A program made the position numbers and the translations under genes. Below, piece by piece: positions 15,001-21,000 of a stretch of DNA of 64,000 bases; position 1 is the first letter of the stretch; every line of letters starts with the position of its first letter. The notes beneath the pieces were generated by a model, which saw nothing but the letters and a program-made list of their open reading frames with translations, was not told the DNA's origin and ran no database searches. The DNA is from JAMZMI01 sp039944535 (GTDB lineage Bacteria > Bacteroidota > Bacteroidia > Cytophagales > Cyclobacteriaceae), in assembly GCA_039944535.1 (NCBI GenBank), contig JBDUYP010000007.1, forward strand, positions 1-64,000, given 5' to 3'.

Positions 15001-18000
15001 ACTTTTTACCATCTCAACAGCCACGGCGAATGTATTTTACGAGAATGTGCTCTTTACAGGAGGTAATGGAGTCGACGGAGCGGCCATCTATGTGGAAGAC
15101 AATGCCACGGCATTTTTCATCGATTGTGAATTTACAGGAAATGATGCCGGTTCTGGGCTACAGGGCGGAGCGATTTATGTCGAGGGTGATGGAACTGATC
15201 CCGACGCACTGGCATTGGGTCAAGTTTTTATTTTCAATAGCACCATACATAATAACTCAGCAGAAACGGGAGGAGCCATTGCCAATTATGGTAATGCCAT
15301 CCTACATAATGTGACTATTTCCGGAAATACAACAACAATAAGTGCCGCTATAGAAGAAGGTGGCGGAATCTACCATACGGGTAATTTTCTGGAAGTTATC
15401 AATGGTACCATCATGGGTAATGCTGCTGATGATAATTACGGTGGAGTTTATGCTATTGGTGGTGTAGTTAATATTGCCAATACCATTATTTTGAACAACC
15501 AGGCAACTGGAAATAGTGCAGTATCGAAAGACATTATTTCTAATACTGGTTCCATCAACCTAGCCAATTCCGGATATAATCTTCTTGGAGAAACTACACT
15601 TATAGCGGATGATTTTGGACCGAATACCACAGTTGGCCTGACTAATACTGTGGACATTTCAAACTCTGTTTCTCTTGCCTTAAATGACGGGAGTGCAAAT
15701 GCCAACGGAATTCCGACCCACGATCTGATCGAGTTTGGGCTGGCGGTAGATGCAGGGAGCAATGATTTATTCCCTAACGATGTTTACGATTTGGATGAGG
15801 ATGCTGATACTAATGAATTAACACCGGTTTCGTCCGAGATTGATGGTGCCGGATATGGAAGATTCTTAAACAATGGAATTGACATTGGTGCGGTTGAAAG
15901 TGGTTTTGCAGGTGCACTAGCAGTTTCAGTGTCCAATCAAAGTTTGGCTTTAGGAGATTTTGAAATTGGCCCTTTTGAAACTGATGAAAGGTTTTTTGCA
16001 ATTGCCATTGACCATGAGTCAGACGTGACCTTGGATAATCTGGATGTGGACTTGGTCTTTTCAGCTAATGCAGAAGCCAATATCCTTGATGGCAAGGCTG
16101 ATTTAATTATTGGTAACACGCCAACATTCCCACATGGTGCATCTCCACAGTACTCGGCTGCTATCGATTTTATAAATGAGACTGTCTCATTTAGCAATAT
16201 GACATTTGAAATGAGTGGCGATGATGTACATTATGTATGGCTGGTGATTTCTACTGATGAGCTTGTTAATGAAGGAGAAACCCTTCAGGTAAGTGCAGTG
16301 TCGTCCATTGATCTTGTACCATTTACAGGCTCTTTGGATCTAACAGATAACATAACAGCTGGAAGTGAATTTACCTTCCAAAATGCTCCAGGCTATCCGT
16401 ATTGTGACCCGAACCCAAGCACTAGTGCGACGGTCGGACCAATTATAGGGTTTGCGGGATTAGAAGAAATCAGCAGTCCAACTTTCGCGGATTATAGCAC
16501 CTTTTATAACGACTACACAAGCCAGTCTGCTACACTGTCAATCGGCAATTCTTCAAGTTTGTCGTTTACACTAGATGCGACAGGAGGTGCTAGACTAAAG
16601 GGTTGGATTGATTGGAATCAGGACTTGGCATTTGATGAAACTGAGGTTGTTGTCAATACAGTTACCTCAGGAAGTAATTCTGCAGCAAATCAGACCATTA
16701 CTCCTCCAGCGAATGCAGTGATCGGATCAACAAGAATGCGATTAATAATTGTGGCATCAAGTGACCCGGTACCGGACCCTCAAGATGGGGCTTGTAGCCT
16801 GAGTGTTGTGAACGGGGAAGTTGAGGATTACACGATAGACGTAATAGTGGCACCTCCATTGGATCCGGCAGATTTCTTTACGACGGAAAACCCTGATGGA
16901 TCAGTAACGATGGATTGGACCGATTTGGCCGATAATGAAGATGCCTATAGAATAGAACAATCGACTGACAATATTAGCTGGATAGACCACAGTGGCGCTT
17001 TAGCAGCAAATACTCAGACTTATACTACAGCGTCATTCACCGAAGGATCTGCTTTTTGGTGGAGAGTGGTAGCATCAAATGCGGGTGGCGAATCGGTTTC
17101 GGCATCAAGGTATGCTGGTAACATTGTGTCTCCAGGCAATGCATTGGAATTTGATGGCGCTGACGACTGGGTAGATGTACAGGAGATACACGATTTTAAC
17201 ACTGCATTCACCATAGAGACATGGGTTCAGCGATCGACGAATGGAACTTCTGATTGGATCGTTTCTGTAGGCGAGTCTCCCACTAATGCGAATGAATATT
17301 TGCACTTTGGTTATGGCGCAGGTAATCAGGTTAGACTTGACTTTTTTGCTGATGGTGTTTCGTCCACCGAAACGGTTACTGACACAGACTGGCATCACAT
17401 TGCAGTCACTTATGACCCGCTCAATACTAACAATGAAGTAGCGCTCTATCTGGATGGCCAGCCACTTACTATAGCAGATGCAGCAATAGCTCCTTTTACT
17501 GGAATAAATAGTTTCAAAATTGGACAGGCATTTGATTCAGAGTATTTCAATGGGTCTATAGACGAATTGCGCGTATGGAGTGAAGTGAGAAGTCAAACTG
17601 AAATTCAGGATCATATGAACCAAACTATGGTTGGAAATGAGGCCGGGCTTGCTGCCTACTTCAGGTTTGATCATAGTGGTCTTGGTGATCTTGCAAATTA
17701 TGCACAGGCCAATTATCATGGTTTACTACAAAACATGGATGATACCGACTGGGTGGCTTCAGGAGCTATGCCGGTGATACCGGAAATTCTGGCATCTTCT
17801 TCGCCCATCACAGAGTCTGATGGTTCAGTTGCCATAGACGTTACGCTTTCAGAACCTACAACAAACAGCGTAACAGTTGATTACACCACTGAGGATGGAT
17901 TAGCTGTTGTAGATGATGACTATACTTCTGATTCAGGAACTATCACATTTGCAGCCGGCGAGACAAGCAAAACTGTGAATATTGCCATAGTCGATGATGC

Positions 18001-21000
18001 TATCGTAGAGGTTGATGAAGACTTTTTTGTGACACTTTCAAACCCAACAAATGCCACTATCTTGGGAGGAGGGAGCTTTAGTTTTACAATATCGGACAAT
18101 GATGTATCCAATATGTCCGTTTTGGGAGTTTCAGCCTCAGAATCGGATGGAACTGTAGCTATGTCAGTAAGCCTGACCAATCCAATAAGTGAGGATATCA
18201 CTGTTGACTTTGTAAGTAGTGATGGTACGGCGGTTGCTGGTTCTGACTATACTGCTGCGTCAGGAACACTTACATTTCCTGCCGGGAGTACTTTTGAAAC
18301 AATCGATATACTTATTACTGATGACAATGTCGTTGAAGCTGATGAGAGTTTGACTCTCCAATTGAGCAATCTTCAGGCCTCAGTCTTGAGCGTCAACCTA
18401 CTTGCTGCAACGGCTACCCTTACAATCTCGGATGATGATGCTTCTAATTTGTCAATTGCGGATGTAACTACTTCGGAGACAAACGGCATTGCAACGATTG
18501 TTATCAGTCTGGACAATCCGATAAGTGAGGATGTGACTATCGATTATATAACCAGTGACATTGGTGAAGCGAGCGAGAATGTCGATTATAATGGAGCAAC
18601 AGGTACGGTAACAATTCCAGCACTTTCCACTTCACAATCTTTTGATATTGTCATTAATGACGATTCGGATTTAGAAACAAATGAGACGTTCCAACTTCTT
18701 TGGAGTAACCTTCAGGCTTCAGGCTTGAATGTGTTGCTTGCAAATGCGTCTTCGTCGGTAACAATTACGGATGATGAAACTCCAGACGAAACCCCACCAA
18801 CTGGTTACTCTGTCAGCAACATTTCTGTAGATAATGTCAATAGTGAGGTGAACTTCCAAATTGATGGAGGTGAGCTTGGTGCTTCTTATAGCTATGAAAT
18901 TTCCAGCGACGCTGGAGGAACTCCTGTTATCGGTAGTGGCACTGTCGGGTCGGACCCTGAGTTCTTAGGGCCACTGGCAATTACTGACCTGGATTATGGC
19001 AATTTGACAATATCAGTGACATTGACTGATGCTGTTGGAAATGCTGGTGATGCGGTAACAGGTGTGGCTGAGTTCCTTAATCCTGATTCCACTCCTCCGG
19101 TTGTTTCAGTTGATGTTTTAGCTACAAATGATGCTACTCCTGCGCTTTCTGGCTCTATCGATGACAATTCTGCCACCATCACCGTGACTGTGGATGGTAA
19201 CGATTACACAGCCACCAACAATGGCGATGGCAGCTGGACATTGGCAGACAATACTTTAACAACATTGGCAGATGGAGTTTATGATGTTCAGGTTACGGCC
19301 ACTGATGCGTTGAGTAATGTGGGTAATGATGCTACATCAAACGAATTGGTAATAGATACTACTGCTCCTGTTGTAGATGTTTCTACATTAGTAACCAACG
19401 ATCAGTCGCCAGCTTTGAGCGGCAATGTCGATGATGTCAGTGCTGTAGTTAATGTTACAGTTGGTGGCCAAACGGTCAGTGCGGCCAATAATGGCGATGG
19501 TACCTGGGTGTTGGCGGATAATACTTTGACGCTACTTGCTGAGAACGTCTATGATGTTCAGGTTCAAGCTCAGGATGCTGTTGGTAATACAGGGTCAGAT
19601 GCAACAACTGATGAACTGACGATTGACATTACAGCACCAACGGCAACTGTGGATGATCTTGAAACATTGGATGATGCTCCTGCGATAACAGGAACCGTCA
19701 GCGAGACGGCAAACAGTGTGCAGGTCACGATTCAGGGCGATACATACGCTGCAGTGATAACTGGACTTGCGTGGGAACTGCCAGACAATAGTATCACTTC
19801 TTTGGAAGTAGGAGTGTATGATGTGTCGGTGCAAGTGACCGACCTTGCCGGCAATATGGGCTCTGATGGGACAACTGATGAGTTGAGAATTTTGCCTGGC
19901 CCACCTTCTGCAATTGATGCCACAGATGTCCAATTCTTCTCGTTTAGAGCAAACTGGAATACGCGAGCAGGAGTGGAGGCCTACAGAATTGACGTAGCTA
20001 TGGACCCAGGTTTTTCCAATATTTTGGAAAACTATAACAACCGACAATCGCTTGACAACTTTGTGGATGTAACGGACCTTGATTATGGAACAACCTACTA
20101 TTATCGAGTGCGAGCTGTTCTTGACGGAGATGCATCTGCAAGTTCCAATATAATTGAGGTGACTACAGCTACTGATCCAGCAACGGCTGAGGATGAAGCA
20201 GCACTCCTGGAGATTTACAATGCTACAGCAGGGAGCCAGTGGAGCCCGGTAGTCAACTGGACGGAAGGTCTTCCGCTACGCGATTGGACAAATGTTGATA
20301 TGCAAGGATCAACCAGAGCCAAATCTGTTGACCTCAACGAAATGGGTCTTACGGGTTCCGTTCCAACCATTTCGGCAGGGTTAGAAAGCCTTGAAGTGCT
20401 TGATTTGGGTAACAATGAACTCACGGAGGTTGGGGATTTGACAGGGCTGACTTCTCTCACAAGTTTAATTTTAGTGGGGAACAAGCTGGAGTTTGAATCA
20501 ATAGAGACCAATTTTGACATACTTGGGGTGAGATTTAACCCTCAAGATAGTGTAGGATTGTATGGTGAATCACTTTGGGAAATAAGAGAAGAGCCATATA
20601 CCCTAAGTCGTCAAATCTCCGGTAGTAACAATACTTACACATGGTACAAACTTGACCGGGATGGCCAAAACCCAACGACAGTAGAAGGAGTGACGGGTCC
20701 TGAACTGAGTCTGACGATCAGCAGTTTTGAGGATGAAGGATACTATTATGCTGAAGTCACGAGTTCGGTTGTAACTACCGTGACGTTGCGAACTCAGTCT
20801 TATTTTGTGAAAGTCAGTTCGCTGGAAAGAGACAGGGTAGCACTGACGGAACTCTACAATGCTACTAACGGCTCGCAGTGGACAGGAGGAAACAGTGGAG
20901 CGGACGCATGGTTCAGTAGTGACAATGTAGGAGACTGGTTCGGAGTGGGTTTAACCGATGACCAAAGCCGAGTAGGCTCTATTGCGTTACCAAGCAATAA

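Noticed and set aside
19595..20047. A 150-codon open frame on the minus strand within the giant adhesin
   Set aside because: It lies opposite well-defined Ig-like and fibronectin-like domains; its composition is typical of an antisense shadow.
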